A stretch of 64,000 bases of DNA from Ferruginivarius sediminum (GCF_003344765.1 NZ_QPMH01000015.1:1-64000), one strand, 5' to 3'. Counted from the first letter of the stretch, positions 19,657 through 29,736 are shown. Notes: generated by a model not told the origin, from the letters alone. Numbers and translations: made by a program.

Positions 19657-20157
19657 CGGACGGCCGCCGTTATCCACGGCTCGCCGCCGCACACGCACGT
19701 AGTCGCCGGCCATACGGCCGCATTCCATGCAATCGGGACAAGAAACCCCCGCGCCCATTTAGGGAGCGGGACGCGGGGGCGTAGGCACTAGGCTAAGGCA
19801 CGGACCATTGCAGTCCGCCTGCCCCGCATGCAATCGGGTGTAGTGGGGTTGCGGGGCAAGATCGACTTGAGCATACCACTATCGTTCGGGGTAGCAGCAA
19901 AATGCGCGCGCTCTGTGACATTTTTGGTCAACATCCCCGTCGATGTCCGCGCATTGAATGATCTATTTCCGTTTCCTGCCATAATGCGGCCGCCACTGTC
20001 CGCTTAATACTGCATTCGCGTACTGGAATGGCGGGCCGACCGCAGCGTGTGTCCGGGCTGTCCTCCTAACCAAATCATAACCAATATCGGCTTGCATGGG
20101 CGCCGGGTCCCTGGCGGAAAGGGACGGCCTGCCGTCCCGCGGCGGAAGGGTGTGCCA
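19657..20157. other. Structured intergenic region between proA and the GGDEF gene
   Basis: Two strong hairpins: CCCCCGCG paired with CGCGGGGG (19746-19779) and TGCCCCGCA with TGCGGGGCA (19820-19858). ATGCAATCGGG occurs twice, at 19727-19737 and 19828-19838, 101 bp apart. On the minus strand the first hairpin is followed by TTTCTT. Near 20066-20080, CTAA-N7-ATAA is a weak CtrA-box look-alike upstream of the GGDEF gene. No convincing gene; small RNA or proA terminator region. Confidence 0.4.
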
Positions 20158-21240
20158 ATGCAGCAAGCCGAAAATATGAAGCGCTCGCGAGAATATAGCG
20201 CAGCCGCGTTTGAGCGGATGGAGGCGCTGGATATCCCGCCGACACCCGAGAACTACACGGTGTGGTACGCTTACGCCGCGGGCCAGAACCCTGACTTAAA
20301 CAAGGCGCTGGACGTTCTGATCTCCAACAACTCCCCGTTCACCGCCGAGCGGAACCTGGAAATCTACGAACGCTTCTTCGCCATGGACGCCGACCTGGAA
20401 TACATCCAGGAAACCGGCCGGAAGCTGGAAGAGGAGATGGGGCGCATCGTCTCCGTCCTTGGCGAAGCCGGCAAGGATACCAACGCCTACGGCCGCAAGA
20501 TGGCGGATCTTTCCGGCGCGCTTTCCGACGGCAAGACGTTGGAGAACGTGCAGACCACCGTGCGCGCGATGCTTCAGGAAACGCGCGCCATCATGGCCAA
20601 GAACCAGCACCTGGAGCACAGGCTGGAAAAGTCCACGCGCGAAGTGACCAGCCTGCGTGCAGACCTGGAGAGCGTGCGCCGCGACGCCGTGACCGACTCC
20701 CTTACCGGCATCGCCAATCGAAAGCTCTTCGATCAGCGCCTGCGCGAAGCCGGCGCCGCGGCCATGGAGCACGGCCACGAGGTCAGCGTGGTCCTGGCCG
20801 ACATCGACCACTTCAAGCAGTTCAACGACCGCTTCGGCCACCACGTCGGCGACGAAGTCCTGAAACTGGTCGCCGCGCACCTGCGCAACCATACCAAGGG
20901 GCGCGACACTTCGGCACGCTATGGCGGCGAGGAGTTTGCCCTGATCCTGCCGGAAACCGCCCTCGTCGACGCCGTCACCCTTATCGACCGCATTCGCGAC
21001 AAGTTGGCCAGCCACACGCTAACCAGCCGCAAGAGCGACATGCGTTATGGCAAGGTTACGATCTCGGCGGGCGTGGCCCGGTACCGGCTTGGCGAATCGC
21101 TTGAAACGCTGCTGGAGCGCGCCGACACCGCGCTCTATGCCGCGAAGGGAGCCGGACGGAACCGCGTATTGTCCGAAAGCGATCTGGAGGCCGGCGTTAC
21201 CCCACCCCTCCAACAGCGCGAGGCGGTCCCGCTTCGCTGA
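20158..21240 (+). CDS. Diguanylate cyclase (GGDEF domain)
   Basis: A 360-residue cytosolic protein. A helical N-terminal region (about 1-185, with PPTPENYTVWYAYAAGQNPD) precedes a GGDEF domain: DSLTGIANRKLFD, ADIDHFKQFNDRFGH and the active site RYGGEEFALI, so synthesis of c-di-GMP is expected. The inhibitory I-site, RxxD five residues upstream, reads KGRD, so product inhibition is probably weakened. No membrane helix. The ATG at 20158 has GGAAGG upstream. Confidence 0.9.
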   Translation: MQQAENMKRSREYSAAAFERMEALDIPPTPENYTVWYAYAAGQNPDLNKALDVLISNNSPFTAERNLEIYERFFAMDADLEYIQETGRKLEEEMGRIVSVLGEAGKDTNAYGRKMADLSGALSDGKTLENVQTTVRAMLQETRAIMAKNQHLEHRLEKSTREVTSLRADLESVRRDAVTDSLTGIANRKLFDQRLREAGAAAMEHGHEVSVVLADIDHFKQFNDRFGHHVGDEVLKLVAAHLRNHTKGRDTSARYGGEEFALILPETALVDAVTLIDRIRDKLASHTLTSRKSDMRYGKVTISAGVARYRLGESLETLLERADTALYAAKGAGRNRVLSESDLEAGVTPPLQQREAVPLR

Positions 21241-21265
21241 TCGGGACCGCGCCCGGCGAGCATCG

Positions 21266-22054
21266 CTATTGCCGTGCCCCGCCCTCCTGCTGTGACATGA
21301 ACCGAAGCGCGGCTTCGGCGCTCCTGCCTTCGGGCTTCGGGCGGCCAATCTCGTCCCAATCGTTCCAGCCAGGGAACGGAAGCGGCCGCGTGTTCTCCGC
21401 ATTTTCCAACCGGCTGGCCCATTCCGCCTTCTGCCGCTCAAGCTGCTGCTTGAAACTGTCCTCATCCATATTGCCGAAACCGTGCCCCTGAATGGCGAAG
21501 GCGATGAACGGCGGCAGTACGTCGAAGCCCATGTAATAAAGCGAGAACTGGATCGGCCAGAGAAGAAGCTCGATATCGCCGCCACGGCCGTTCGGCTCGA
21601 AGGTCTCCGCCGGCGCGCCGGTCGTCACCGAGCAGATCGCCCGCTTGCCGCGGAAGTAACCCTGATCGTAGCGCATGCTGCTTGTGTACAGCCCGCCGCT
21701 GACGAACACCCGGTCGAACCAGCCCTTCAGGATAGCCGGCTGCGCGTGCCACCAAAGCGGGAACTGGAACACCACGAGATCGGCGCGCTCCAGCCGCGCG
21801 ATCTCGCGGTGGACATCGCCGGGAAGCGTGCCCGTCTGGCAGGCATTGCGCTGCTCGGCGAGGGGCGAGAAGCAATCGACGTTCACCCGGTTGTCGTAGT
21901 GCTCGGGCTTTTCCGCCGGGTCGAACCCTTCGGCATAGAGGTCGGAGACTTCGACGCTATGACCCTGCCGCTTCAAAGTATCCACCGCGACATTCTTAAG
22001 TGTCGCGTTGAATGAAGTCGGTTCGGGATGGGCATGTACAACCAAAACGTGCAT
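21266..22054 (-). CDS. NAD(P)H:quinone oxidoreductase, flavodoxin-like fold
   Basis: A 262-residue protein of the NQO1/KefF/MdaB-type family. It begins MHVLVVHAHPEPTSFNATL (flavin-phosphate loop after the first strand) and contains VVFQFPLWWHAQPAILKGWFDRV. Such enzymes reduce quinones or azo compounds with bound FAD or FMN. The ATG at 22054 was chosen because the flavodoxin strand starts there. It is divergent from a LysR regulator across a 101-bp gap containing a perfect inverted repeat, a typical regulator-target arrangement. Confidence 0.85.
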   Translation of the reverse strand: MHVLVVHAHPEPTSFNATLKNVAVDTLKRQGHSVEVSDLYAEGFDPAEKPEHYDNRVNVDCFSPLAEQRNACQTGTLPGDVHREIARLERADLVVFQFPLWWHAQPAILKGWFDRVFVSGGLYTSSMRYDQGYFRGKRAICSVTTGAPAETFEPNGRGGDIELLLWPIQFSLYYMGFDVLPPFIAFAIQGHGFGNMDEDSFKQQLERQKAEWASRLENAENTRPLPFPGWNDWDEIGRPKPEGRSAEAALRFMSQQEGGARQ

Positions 22055-22096
22055 AAGTTCCAGCTCCTTTGTAATATCGTCTATTGCTATGAATCG

Positions 22097-22117
22097 GGAT
22101 AATCTATTCAATTATCC
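22097..22117. promoter_or_regulatory. Inverted repeat, probable LysR operator
   Basis: GGATAAT and ATTATCC form a perfect 7-bp inverted repeat with a 7-base spacer, centred between the divergent quinone reductase and LysR genes (39 bp from the LysR start, 43 bp from the reductase start). Spacing fits a LysR-type recognition site. Confidence 0.5.
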
Positions 22118-22155
22118 GTCACAATTAGACACAGCCGACAATTTCGTTTGCACGA

Positions 22156-23052
22156 ATGAACAGACAACTGGCTTGGGACGACTTGCGGCTGATCCTGGCC
22201 GTCGCGGTCGAAGGCACGCTTTCGGGCGCGGGACGCCGGCTGGGGCTGAGCCATGCGACGGTGTTCCGCCATCTTGGCGAGATCGAGGAGCGCCTGGGCG
22301 CCAAGCTGTTCGACCGGGGGCGCAAGGGTTACACCCCCACCGCCGCCGGCGAGGAGGCCGCCGCGGCAGCCCGGCGGATCGAGAGCGAGGTCCTGGACGT
22401 GGAGCGGCGCTTCGCCGGGCAGGACCTGCGGCCGTCTGGGACCGTCAGGCTGACGACGACCGATACGCTGCTGGCGGGGCTGCTGTCGCCGATCCTCCGC
22501 GATTTCCGCAAGGCGCACAGCGATATCCGCGTCGAGATCTCGGTTTCGAACCAGCTTTTCAGCCTGACGAGGCGCGAGGCCGACGTGGCGATACGGCCCT
22601 CCCCGTCACCGCCGGAAACCCTGGTCGGCCGGCGCATCGGCACCATCGCGCAGGCAATCTACGGCCGCGATGACCTCTGCCCGGCGGATGGTGGCGAGAT
22701 AGACATCCACGCCAAGGAATGGATCGGCCCGGACGAAGGCATGGCCTACGCGTCGCTTGAGAGATGGATGGCCGATCAGGGGCTGGACGCGCGCTGCCGG
22801 TATCGCGTGGACACGCTCTTCGGGATGTTCGCCGCCGTAAGGGACGGCGCCGGGCTGGCGGTTCTGCCCTGCTACCTCGGTGACAGCGACAAGCGGCTGG
22901 TCCGCATTGGCGGGACGATCCCTTCGTTGGCGACGGACCTGTGGCTGTTGACCCATCCGGATCTTCGCAAAACGGCCCGCATCCGCGCCCTGCTGGATTT
23001 CATCGCGGACGCCATGAAATGCCATCGCGCGCAACTTGCCGGAACGGTGTGA
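22156..23052 (+). CDS. LysR-family transcriptional regulator
   Basis: A 298-residue regulator. The N-terminal winged helix-turn-helix includes TLSGAGRRLGLSHATVFRHL and EERLGAKLFDRGRKGYTPT, followed by the two-lobed effector-binding domain from ~90 (GTVRLTTTDTLLAGLL). It is divergent from the flavodoxin-fold reductase, probably its target; quinones or other electrophiles are a plausible effector, by analogy only. Confidence 0.9.
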   Translation: MNRQLAWDDLRLILAVAVEGTLSGAGRRLGLSHATVFRHLGEIEERLGAKLFDRGRKGYTPTAAGEEAAAAARRIESEVLDVERRFAGQDLRPSGTVRLTTTDTLLAGLLSPILRDFRKAHSDIRVEISVSNQLFSLTRREADVAIRPSPSPPETLVGRRIGTIAQAIYGRDDLCPADGGEIDIHAKEWIGPDEGMAYASLERWMADQGLDARCRYRVDTLFGMFAAVRDGAGLAVLPCYLGDSDKRLVRIGGTIPSLATDLWLLTHPDLRKTARIRALLDFIADAMKCHRAQLAGTV

Positions 23053-23070
23053 AGGATACCCGCCCGCGGT

Positions 23071-23841
23071 TCAGCCACAAGGCGGCGCATCGCCCGCTGC
23101 GTCGCCGCTGCCGGCCGCATCGCGGCAGATACCGCGTGCGCCGTGCCATACACCATCGATGTCTCGCACCGGCGTGGCGCTTGCCACGACCGCCACCAGC
23201 GATCCGTCGGCATGGCGCAGGCGAAGAGCGATCTCGTTGACCGCCTCCGCCGCCTGGAACACCCGGTCGACCGGCCCGTCCACGACGCACTCCGCCGCCC
23301 GGCGGTGCAGCAGACCATCCGCGGAATACCCCAGACCACCCCGCGGCGAGATAAAGACGAAACGGCCATCCGCGTCGGTCTCCCAGGCAAAGTCCCGCGA
23401 TAGCAGGCCGACGATGTCCTTGTAGCGCTCGTGGGAATCGACGAGCGCGCGACGCAGATGGCGGTCCAGTGTGATATCGCGGCCCAGCACGAGGGCCGCC
23501 GCGCCATCGCCCCAGGGCAGAACCGTCAGGTCGAGGGCGCGCCTATGCCTCTTCCGGTCATCGGCGGACGGCAGGAAAAGCGGGTTGATCTGGGCCGCGC
23601 GGCCGGACAGGGCGGTATCGATTGCGGTGCGCAGCTCGTCCGATGGCGCCGCCTTGATAATTTGCGAAAGCTCTTCCGCCGCCGCGTTGGCCGCCAGGAC
23701 AAGCCGATTCGGGCCAATGACGATCGCCGGACCGGTATAGTTCGCGAACGGCCCGCCCAGCGCGAACAGGCTGAGGTCCAATCTGCGGTTGCCATCCACC
23801 CAACCGGAAGGGGCCGAAGATGGGGAAGAGGTGTTCGTCAT
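23071..23841 (-). CDS. PAS-domain protein without recognised output domain
   Basis: A 256-residue soluble protein. The first PAS-like half (about 30-125) includes GPAIVIGPNRLVLAANAAAE. A second PAS (about 140-240) contains DFAWETDADGRFVFISPRGG and ends VWHGARGICRDA, after which a GGDEF, kinase or MCP domain would normally follow. Here only a short Gly/Ala/Asp tail remains before the stop. It may be a stand-alone sensor or a shortened protein. AGAAGG precedes the ATG. Convergent with the LysR gene. A perfect CtrA box lies 71 bp upstream. Confidence 0.75.
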   Translation of the reverse strand: MTNTSSPSSAPSGWVDGNRRLDLSLFALGGPFANYTGPAIVIGPNRLVLAANAAAEELSQIIKAAPSDELRTAIDTALSGRAAQINPLFLPSADDRKRHRRALDLTVLPWGDGAAALVLGRDITLDRHLRRALVDSHERYKDIVGLLSRDFAWETDADGRFVFISPRGGLGYSADGLLHRRAAECVVDGPVDRVFQAAEAVNEIALRLRHADGSLVAVVASATPVRDIDGVWHGARGICRDAAGSGDAAGDAPPCG

Positions 23842-23911
23842 CGCCTTCTACCTGGCCTCGACAGCGATACGTCCTGGATCGCCACGACCAACCTGTGTAG
23901 TTGAGCTTGCG

Positions 23912-23926
23912 TTAAGGGCACCTTAA
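23912..23926. promoter_or_regulatory. CtrA box, perfect TTAA-N7-TTAA
   Basis: TTAAGGGCACCTTAA, an exact match to the CtrA consensus. It lies between the divergent PAS-protein gene and HAD-nucleotidase gene, about 71 bp from each start codon, so it could control either or both. Confidence 0.6.
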
Positions 23927-23997
23927 ATGCTGGATGGCAACCCTGCCGCGCGCACGGCCAGGCGCACACGCTTCGGCGGAAGTCCGAAAGGAAGGCA

Positions 23998-24660
23998 ATG
24001 ACCGACGAGACGATCTGGCTGTTCGACCTGGACAACACGCTGTACCCGGCGTCCTGCCGCCTGTTCGACCAGGTCGACCGGCGAATGGGGGAGTTCGTGC
24101 AGCAGGCGCTCGGCCTCGCGAACCCGGCCGAGGCCAGGAAGATCCAAAAGGACTACCTGCGCGATCACGGCACGACCCTGCGCGGGCTGATGGATGTCCA
24201 CGGCATCGCCCCGGACGACTACCTGGACTACGTCCACGCCATCGACGTTTCCGCCGTGCAGCCCGACCCCAATCTCGATGCCGCGCTCGCCGCGCTGCCG
24301 GGGCGCAAGCTGATCTTCACGAACGGCTCCGAGAACCACGCCGTCAACGTGATGGACCGGCTGGGCGTCGCTCACCACTTCGAGGCCATTTTCGATATCG
24401 CGGCCGCGGACTACGTGCCCAAGCCAGCGCGCGGACCCTACGACCAGCTCATCGTCCGCCACGGCTTGCGCCCCGAGGCCACGGTGTTTTTCGACGACAT
24501 GCCCCGGAATCTGGAGCCCGCGGCCGAACTTGGCATGACCACCGTCTGGGTCGCCAACGACAGCGAATGGGCGCTGCAGGGCCACACGGGCGCCGAGGAT
24601 TTCGTCCACCACGTCACCGACGACCTCGCCGGATGGCTACGCTCGAACAGCAGGATTTAA
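23998..24660 (+). CDS. HAD-family pyrimidine 5'-nucleotidase-like hydrolase
   Basis: A 220-residue HAD phosphatase of the SDT1/pyrimidine 5'-nucleotidase subgroup. Motif I is [11 protein letters not shown], motif [10 protein letters not shown], motif III lysine in [11 protein letters not shown], motif [12 protein letters not shown]. It probably dephosphorylates pyrimidine monophosphates in the cytosol. GGAAGG precedes the ATG. Its TAA overlaps the stop codon of the convergent chemoreceptor gene by two bases. Confidence 0.87.
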   Translation: MTDETIWLFDLDNTLYPASCRLFDQVDRRMGEFVQQALGLANPAEARKIQKDYLRDHGTTLRGLMDVHGIAPDDYLDYVHAIDVSAVQPDPNLDAALAALPGRKLIFTNGSENHAVNVMDRLGVAHHFEAIFDIAAADYVPKPARGPYDQLIVRHGLRPEATVFFDDMPRNLEPAAELGMTTVWVANDSEWALQGHTGAEDFVHHVTDDLAGWLRSNSRI

Positions 24661-27305
24661 GCGGCGCGGACGTGCTTCAGGAAGGAATCCACCTCGGACT
24701 GTAGCGTCTTCGACAGATCGCCCAGTTGGCCAGCCGATTCCAGCACACCGTGCGCGGCCGAGCCGGTTTCGCTGGCGGCCTTGTCGACGCCGGCGATGTT
24801 GTCGCTGACCTCCTCGGTGCCAGCGGCCGCGTTCTGGGCGTTCTGTGCGATCTCCTGCGTCGCGGTCGTCTGCTGCTCCACGGCGGCGGAGATACTGCCC
24901 GCGATCTCGTTGATCTCCTCGATGGTATGGGCGATGTCGCCGATCGCCTCGACAGTCTCGCCGGTGACCTTCTGCACGTCGTTGATCTGGGCGGCGATGT
25001 CCTCGGTCGCCTTCGCCGTCTGGTTGGCGAGCTGCTTGACCTCCTGCGCCACCACGGCGAAGCCCTTGCCGGCCTCGCCGGCGCGCGCGGCCTCGATAGT
25101 GGCGTTGAGCGCGAGCAGGTTGGTCTGCTCGGCGATGTCCTGGATCAGGTTGACGACCTCGCCGATCTTGTTCGCCGCCGCCTGCAGGCCCTGCACCGTC
25201 TCGTTGGTGCGCTGGGCACGGTCGCTCGCCTTGTTGGCGATGTCGGTGGACTGGGTGACCTGGCGGCTGACCTCGGTGATCGAGCCGGCGAGTTCTTCCG
25301 AGGCGCTGGCCACCGTCTGGACATTGCCGCTGGCGGCCTCGGTCGCCTGCGCGGCGGCCTGGCTCTGCCGGCTGGTCTGCTCGGCCGTGGCGGCCATGCT
25401 CTCGGCCGTGTCGTGCATCCCCTGGGCCGAGGCGGCGACCTTGTCCACCGCTTGGCTGACCGATGCCTCAAAGCTCTCGGCAAGCTCCAGCATCTGCCGG
25501 CGGCGCTCCTCGCGGGCCTGCTGGCGCTCCTCGGAGGCACGCCTGTCGGCCTCCTTCGCCTCCATCAGGCCGTCGCGGAACACGAGAAGGGCATTTGCCA
25601 TCTCGGCGATCTCGTCGTTGCCGCGCGTGTCGATCTCGGCTTCCAGATCGCCGTCGGCAACCGCCCGGGTCGAGCCAGTCAGGCGCTCCAGCCGCCGGCC
25701 CACATTGCGGCCAACGTAGAGCCACGCGATCAGTGCCGCGATCAGCACGCTGACCCCGCCGATGGCGACCAGCATGGTGCGGCCGTTCGAGACGGCGCTG
25801 TCCAGCGCCTCCGTGCCTTGCCGAACCTCCTGCCGGCTCGTCCGCATTACCGCGTCGACACGCGATGACAAGGTCTTGGCGGCCTCCCGGCTGCGCGCAA
25901 GCGCCTCTTCCGCGGCCTGCGCGGCGGCAAGCTCGGCCTGGCGGCGGGTGAACATGCTGTCATCCCCCTGCCCCAGCGCGTTCAAGGCATCGACCAAGGG
26001 GGACAGGCCTCCCCCGACCTTGTCGTCGAGCTGGCCCAGCTGATAGCTCATGTTGCCGCTGTCCTTGACGAACCGCTTGCGCAGAATTCCCAGTCTTTCG
26101 GATGTCTGCGCGTTCGCCGCGGTCTGCAGCACGCCCGCGGCGTGGTTCGCCGCCGAGCGTAGCCGCAGATAGGTCTGCAGCTTCTCCATCTCGTTGTTGA
26201 CGAGGTCGGAGATACGCTTGGCATTGCTCGCCGTGAATTTCTGCGCTTTCGACTTCAGCGTCTTCTGCGCCTCGGTCACCAGGGTGCCGCTGACCTCAAG
26301 GATCTGCCCATGCATGCTCTGCACGGTGCGCAGGCTCTGGCGCAGCTTGCGGCCGGCGGCCGTATCGCCGCCCATCTGTGCCCGGCGCAGCGCGACGACA
26401 TTGGCCTCGCCAACCGCCGCGGCATGGAGTTCCCCGGCAGCCAGCTTCAGGACGGAGGTATCGTCGTTGTCCGGCAGGCCAGTGACGATCTCGTCCAGGC
26501 GCTTTGCCGTCGCGGAAAGCTTCTCCGCAAGAGGCTCCAGGTCTCTCTTCAAGGCAATGCCGGGAGCCTGCGCGATCAACCCCTGAAGGCGATTGGCCAG
26601 GGCGCGCATGTTCAGCGCAGTTTCCAGGCGTCCGACGTCCTCCTGAAGAAGGGCGTTTATCGCCCTGATGCTGGCCACGGTCGCGGACGCGGAGCCCTTG
26701 CCCAGGGCGTTCTTGGCCGCCGCTTCCATCGGCTTCAGTTCATCGACCAGGTCAGTGTGGCGCTTGTCGATCAGGGCGACCGTCTCGTCCACCCGGTTCC
26801 TCGCCCGCAGCCGATCGGCCACGGCGCCGTCGAGGGCCGCCACGGCGTCGCGCAACACGCCCACGGGCTGGCTGATCGCTTCCGTATCGACGCCCTTCGC
26901 AGCCAGCATTTCAATGCGTTCGGAAAGCGCCTCGGTGCGCGCCGTCAGTCGTGCCTTGACCTCCTCGCGCTCGGCGTCGGTTCGAACGCCGTTGAGGACC
27001 GGCGCCGCCGCCGATAGGGCGGTGCTTTCGCGCGCCAACTGCAGGGCGTTGGTCATGCGTGGCATCTGCTCGCCCACGACGGTGCCCATCGTGTCGGTGA
27101 CCTGCGCATAGGAGATCCAGCCGACGGCGCTGGCAACGACGGTCAGCGCCGCGACGCCGCCGAAGGCGAGGTAGAGCCGGTGCTTGACGCCGATGCGGCT
27201 GCGCCGCCGCCCCTCGGCCGCCCCGGACTGTTCGGCGTCAAGTTTCTCGGCCTCTTCCGCCGCGTCGATTGATTCCTGGGATTCCCGATCCTCATGGCCG
27301 GTCAT
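24657..27305 (-). CDS. Methyl-accepting chemotaxis protein (large periplasmic domain)
   Basis: An 882-residue transmembrane chemoreceptor. The acidic cytoplasmic N-terminus (1-40) precedes TM1 (~44-66). A long periplasmic helical sensor domain (~67-508) ends at TM2 (~510-532). HAMP follows ([20 protein letters not shown]), then the MCP signalling hairpin with tip [20 protein letters not shown] and [20 protein letters not shown]. No C-terminal CheR pentapeptide. The ATG at 27305 has GAGGAAG upstream. The ~440-residue sensor region is unusually large; ligand unknown. No che genes are in the window, so it works with a kinase encoded elsewhere. A CtrA box lies 181 bp upstream. Confidence 0.93.
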   Translation of the reverse strand: MTGHEDRESQESIDAAEEAEKLDAEQSGAAEGRRRSRIGVKHRLYLAFGGVAALTVVASAVGWISYAQVTDTMGTVVGEQMPRMTNALQLARESTALSAAAPVLNGVRTDAEREEVKARLTARTEALSERIEMLAAKGVDTEAISQPVGVLRDAVAALDGAVADRLRARNRVDETVALIDKRHTDLVDELKPMEAAAKNALGKGSASATVASIRAINALLQEDVGRLETALNMRALANRLQGLIAQAPGIALKRDLEPLAEKLSATAKRLDEIVTGLPDNDDTSVLKLAAGELHAAAVGEANVVALRRAQMGGDTAAGRKLRQSLRTVQSMHGQILEVSGTLVTEAQKTLKSKAQKFTASNAKRISDLVNNEMEKLQTYLRLRSAANHAAGVLQTAANAQTSERLGILRKRFVKDSGNMSYQLGQLDDKVGGGLSPLVDALNALGQGDDSMFTRRQAELAAAQAAEEALARSREAAKTLSSRVDAVMRTSRQEVRQGTEALDSAVSNGRTMLVAIGGVSVLIAALIAWLYVGRNVGRRLERLTGSTRAVADGDLEAEIDTRGNDEIAEMANALLVFRDGLMEAKEADRRASEERQQAREERRRQMLELAESFEASVSQAVDKVAASAQGMHDTAESMAATAEQTSRQSQAAAQATEAASGNVQTVASASEELAGSITEVSRQVTQSTDIANKASDRAQRTNETVQGLQAAANKIGEVVNLIQDIAEQTNLLALNATIEAARAGEAGKGFAVVAQEVKQLANQTAKATEDIAAQINDVQKVTGETVEAIGDIAHTIEEINEIAGSISAAVEQQTTATQEIAQNAQNAAAGTEEVSDNIAGVDKAASETGSAAHGVLESAGQLGDLSKTLQSEVDSFLKHVRAA

Positions 27306-27727
27306 CGATACTTCCTCCCCGTCTGGCGGCCGCCGAATACCTACGCATCTATGCAAGGCGATGTATTCGATCCCGCCTCACCGCCTTTATTGGCGTGGCG
27401 ACCGGATTACCGAAGACGGTACCGCGCCACGCCCTTGTCGTCGCGACTGACGACAGAACGCTGCATTCACTGTCTGCGGGTATCGTTAAATGGCGATTAA
27501 CACGCTGCAAAGTTGTAACAACCGCCATTTGTTGCCATACGAAATCCTTATTCTTCGTGCTGGCGTAATAGCCGCGCCTGTCACCAGCCGGAAACGGCGG
27601 TCGAAAGGCGGCATGAAGGGGCTTGCGCGGCCTTGACGGCCCGTGCGCCGTGCCGCATCGTCTCCGCCGTTTTGCCGCGCGCGCCTGGGCGTGGCTTCAC
27701 CTGGCCAGGGGACCTTGAGACAGCACG
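27306..27727. other. Divergent intergenic region between the chemoreceptor and dapD
   Basis: 422 bp without a supported gene. It contains the CtrA box and an A+T-richer stretch (27480-27560) that probably holds the promoters in both directions. Short open frames here lack codon bias. Confidence 0.6.
27486..27500. promoter_or_regulatory. CtrA box, perfect TTAA-N7-TTAA
   Basis: TTAAATGGCGATTAA matches the CtrA consensus exactly. It lies 181 bp upstream of the chemoreceptor start and 228 bp upstream of dapD. CtrA control of motility and chemotaxis genes is common in alphaproteobacteria, favouring the chemoreceptor as target. Confidence 0.6.
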
Positions 27728-28585
27728 ATGAACCGGGAAGATCTGCAGACAGTCATCGACGACGCCTTTGAAAAGCGGGCCGATGCATCGCCAAGCACGA
27801 CGGGGGCGGTGCGCGACGCCGTGGAACTGGCGCTCGCGGGCCTGGACAACGGCACCTACCGCGTGGCCGAGAAGGTCGACGGCGAATGGCAAGTCAACCA
27901 GTGGCTGAAGAAGGCTGTGCTGCTCTCCTTCCGGCTGTATCCCACCAAGACCGTCCTGGGCGGTCCGCGCGACGACGAGTGGGGCGAGGCCGCCTGGTTC
28001 GACAAGGTTCCCTCGAAGTTCGCCGACTGGACCGACAAGCACTTCACCGAGGCCGGCTTCCGCGCCGTGCCGGATTGCGTGGTGCGCCGCTCTGCCTATA
28101 TCGCCAACGACGTGGTGCTGATGCCCAGCTTCGTGAACGTCGGCGCCTACGTCGATTCGGGCACGATGGTGGACACCTGGGCGACCGTGGGCTCCTGCGC
28201 CCAGATTGGCCGCAACTGCCACATCTCAGGCGGCGCGGGGATCGGCGGCGTGCTGGAGCCGTTGCAGGCGAACCCGGTTATCATCGAGGACAACGTCTTC
28301 ATTGGCGCCCGCAGCGAGGTGGCCGAGGGCGTCATCGTCGAGGAAGGCGCGGTGCTGTCGATGGGCGTCTACCTGGGCGCTTCCACCAAGATCGTCGACC
28401 GGGAGAGCGGCGAGGTCTATCGCGGCCGCGTGCCGTCCTACGCCGTAGTCGTGCCGGGCACCATGCCGGGCAAGCCGCTGCCCGACGGCAGCCCCGGACC
28501 CGGCCTCTACTGCGCGGTGATCGTCAAGCGCGTCGACGAGCGCACGCGCGAGAAGGTGTCGATCAACGAGTTGCTGCGCACATGA
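27728..28585 (+). CDS. dapD: Tetrahydrodipicolinate N-succinyltransferase
   Basis: A 285-residue trimeric left-handed beta-helix enzyme succinylating tetrahydrodipicolinate with succinyl-CoA, in the lysine/diaminopimelate pathway. Motifs include [15 protein letters not shown], hexapeptide repeats around [20 protein letters not shown] and [20 protein letters not shown], and the end SINELLRT. Full length. Its TGA overlaps the dapE ATG. Confidence 0.96.
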   Translation: MNREDLQTVIDDAFEKRADASPSTTGAVRDAVELALAGLDNGTYRVAEKVDGEWQVNQWLKKAVLLSFRLYPTKTVLGGPRDDEWGEAAWFDKVPSKFADWTDKHFTEAGFRAVPDCVVRRSAYIANDVVLMPSFVNVGAYVDSGTMVDTWATVGSCAQIGRNCHISGGAGIGGVLEPLQANPVIIEDNVFIGARSEVAEGVIVEEGAVLSMGVYLGASTKIVDRESGEVYRGRVPSYAVVVPGTMPGKPLPDGSPGPGLYCAVIVKRVDERTREKVSINELLRT

Positions 28586-29736
28586 CGCAGCCGCCCGACC
28601 CGGTCGAACTGACGCGGCGCTTGATTCGCTGCAGAAGCGTGACGCCGGAGGAAGGCGGCGCGCTCGACCTGTTGCAGCAGGTGCTGGAGCCGCTGGGCTT
28701 CGTCTGTCATCGCCTGGTCTTCTCCGAGGACGGAACACCGAACGTCGACAACCTCTATGCCCGTCTCGGCACCGGCTCGCCGCACCTGTGCTTTGCCGGG
28801 CATACCGACGTTGTGCCGCCGGGCAACCCCGACGACTGGCGCGTCGATCCCTTCGGCGGCGAAGTGGTGGACGACGCGGTCATCGGCCGGGGCGCGGTGG
28901 ACATGAAGGGCGCAGTCGCCTGCTTCGTCGCGGCGGCCTCGCGGCTCGCGGCCGGGCGTGGCGGGGAGCCGGGCGGCTCGGTCAGCCTGTTGATCACGGG
29001 GGACGAAGAAGGGCCCTCGATCAACGGCACCCGCAAGGTGCTGGACTGGATGCGTGAGCGTGGCGAGGTGCCGGATTACTGTCTGGTGGGCGAGCCCAGC
29101 AGCGGTACCGATCTCTGCGACACGATCAAAATCGGCCGGCGCGGCAGCATGAACTTCGAGTTGACCGTGCACGGCACGCAGGGCCACTCCGCCTATCCGC
29201 AGCACGCCGACAACCCGGTGCACCGCCTCGTCCGCGGCCTGCACCGCCTGACGGGCGACCGTCTGGACGAGGGCAGCGAGCACTTCGAGCCCTCTACCCT
29301 GCAAGTCACCTCGGTCGATGTCGGCAACCCGGCCACCAACGTGATTCCGGCGCAGGCAACCGCCCGTTTCAACGTGCGTTTCAACGACCTGCACGACAGC
29401 ACCGCCGTGGAGCGCTGGGTGCGCGAGCGTGTGGAGCCGGACGCGCCGCGCTTCGACCTGGCGGTGCGGGTATCCGGGGAGTCTTTCCTTTGCACGCCCG
29501 GTCCGCTGAGCGATGCGCTCAGCGCCGCGGTAGAGGAGAAGTTGGGGCGGACGCCGATCCTGGGAACCGGGGGCGGCACCTCCGACGGGCGCTTCATCAA
29601 GGATCTTTGCCCCGTCGCCGAGCTTGGCCTGAAGAACGCCCTGGCACACCAGGTGGACGAGCGCGCACCCTTGCGGGACTTGCGCGATCTGACCGACGTT
29701 TACGAGGTTGCACTGAAACGTCTGCTGGCCTGCTGA
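28582..29736 (+). CDS. dapE: Succinyl-diaminopimelate desuccinylase
   Basis: A 384-residue M20-family zinc hydrolase following dapD in the pathway. Metal-site motifs are [46 protein letters not shown] and [20 protein letters not shown], with [15 protein letters not shown] of the dimerisation domain. It starts in ATGA overlap with dapD. A longer open frame across dapD is not used. It is coupled (TGATG) to the next gene. Confidence 0.96.
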   Translation: MTQPPDPVELTRRLIRCRSVTPEEGGALDLLQQVLEPLGFVCHRLVFSEDGTPNVDNLYARLGTGSPHLCFAGHTDVVPPGNPDDWRVDPFGGEVVDDAVIGRGAVDMKGAVACFVAAASRLAAGRGGEPGGSVSLLITGDEEGPSINGTRKVLDWMRERGEVPDYCLVGEPSSGTDLCDTIKIGRRGSMNFELTVHGTQGHSAYPQHADNPVHRLVRGLHRLTGDRLDEGSEHFEPSTLQVTSVDVGNPATNVIPAQATARFNVRFNDLHDSTAVERWVRERVEPDAPRFDLAVRVSGESFLCTPGPLSDALSAAVEEKLGRTPILGTGGGTSDGRFIKDLCPVAELGLKNALAHQVDERAPLRDLRDLTDVYEVALKRLLAC

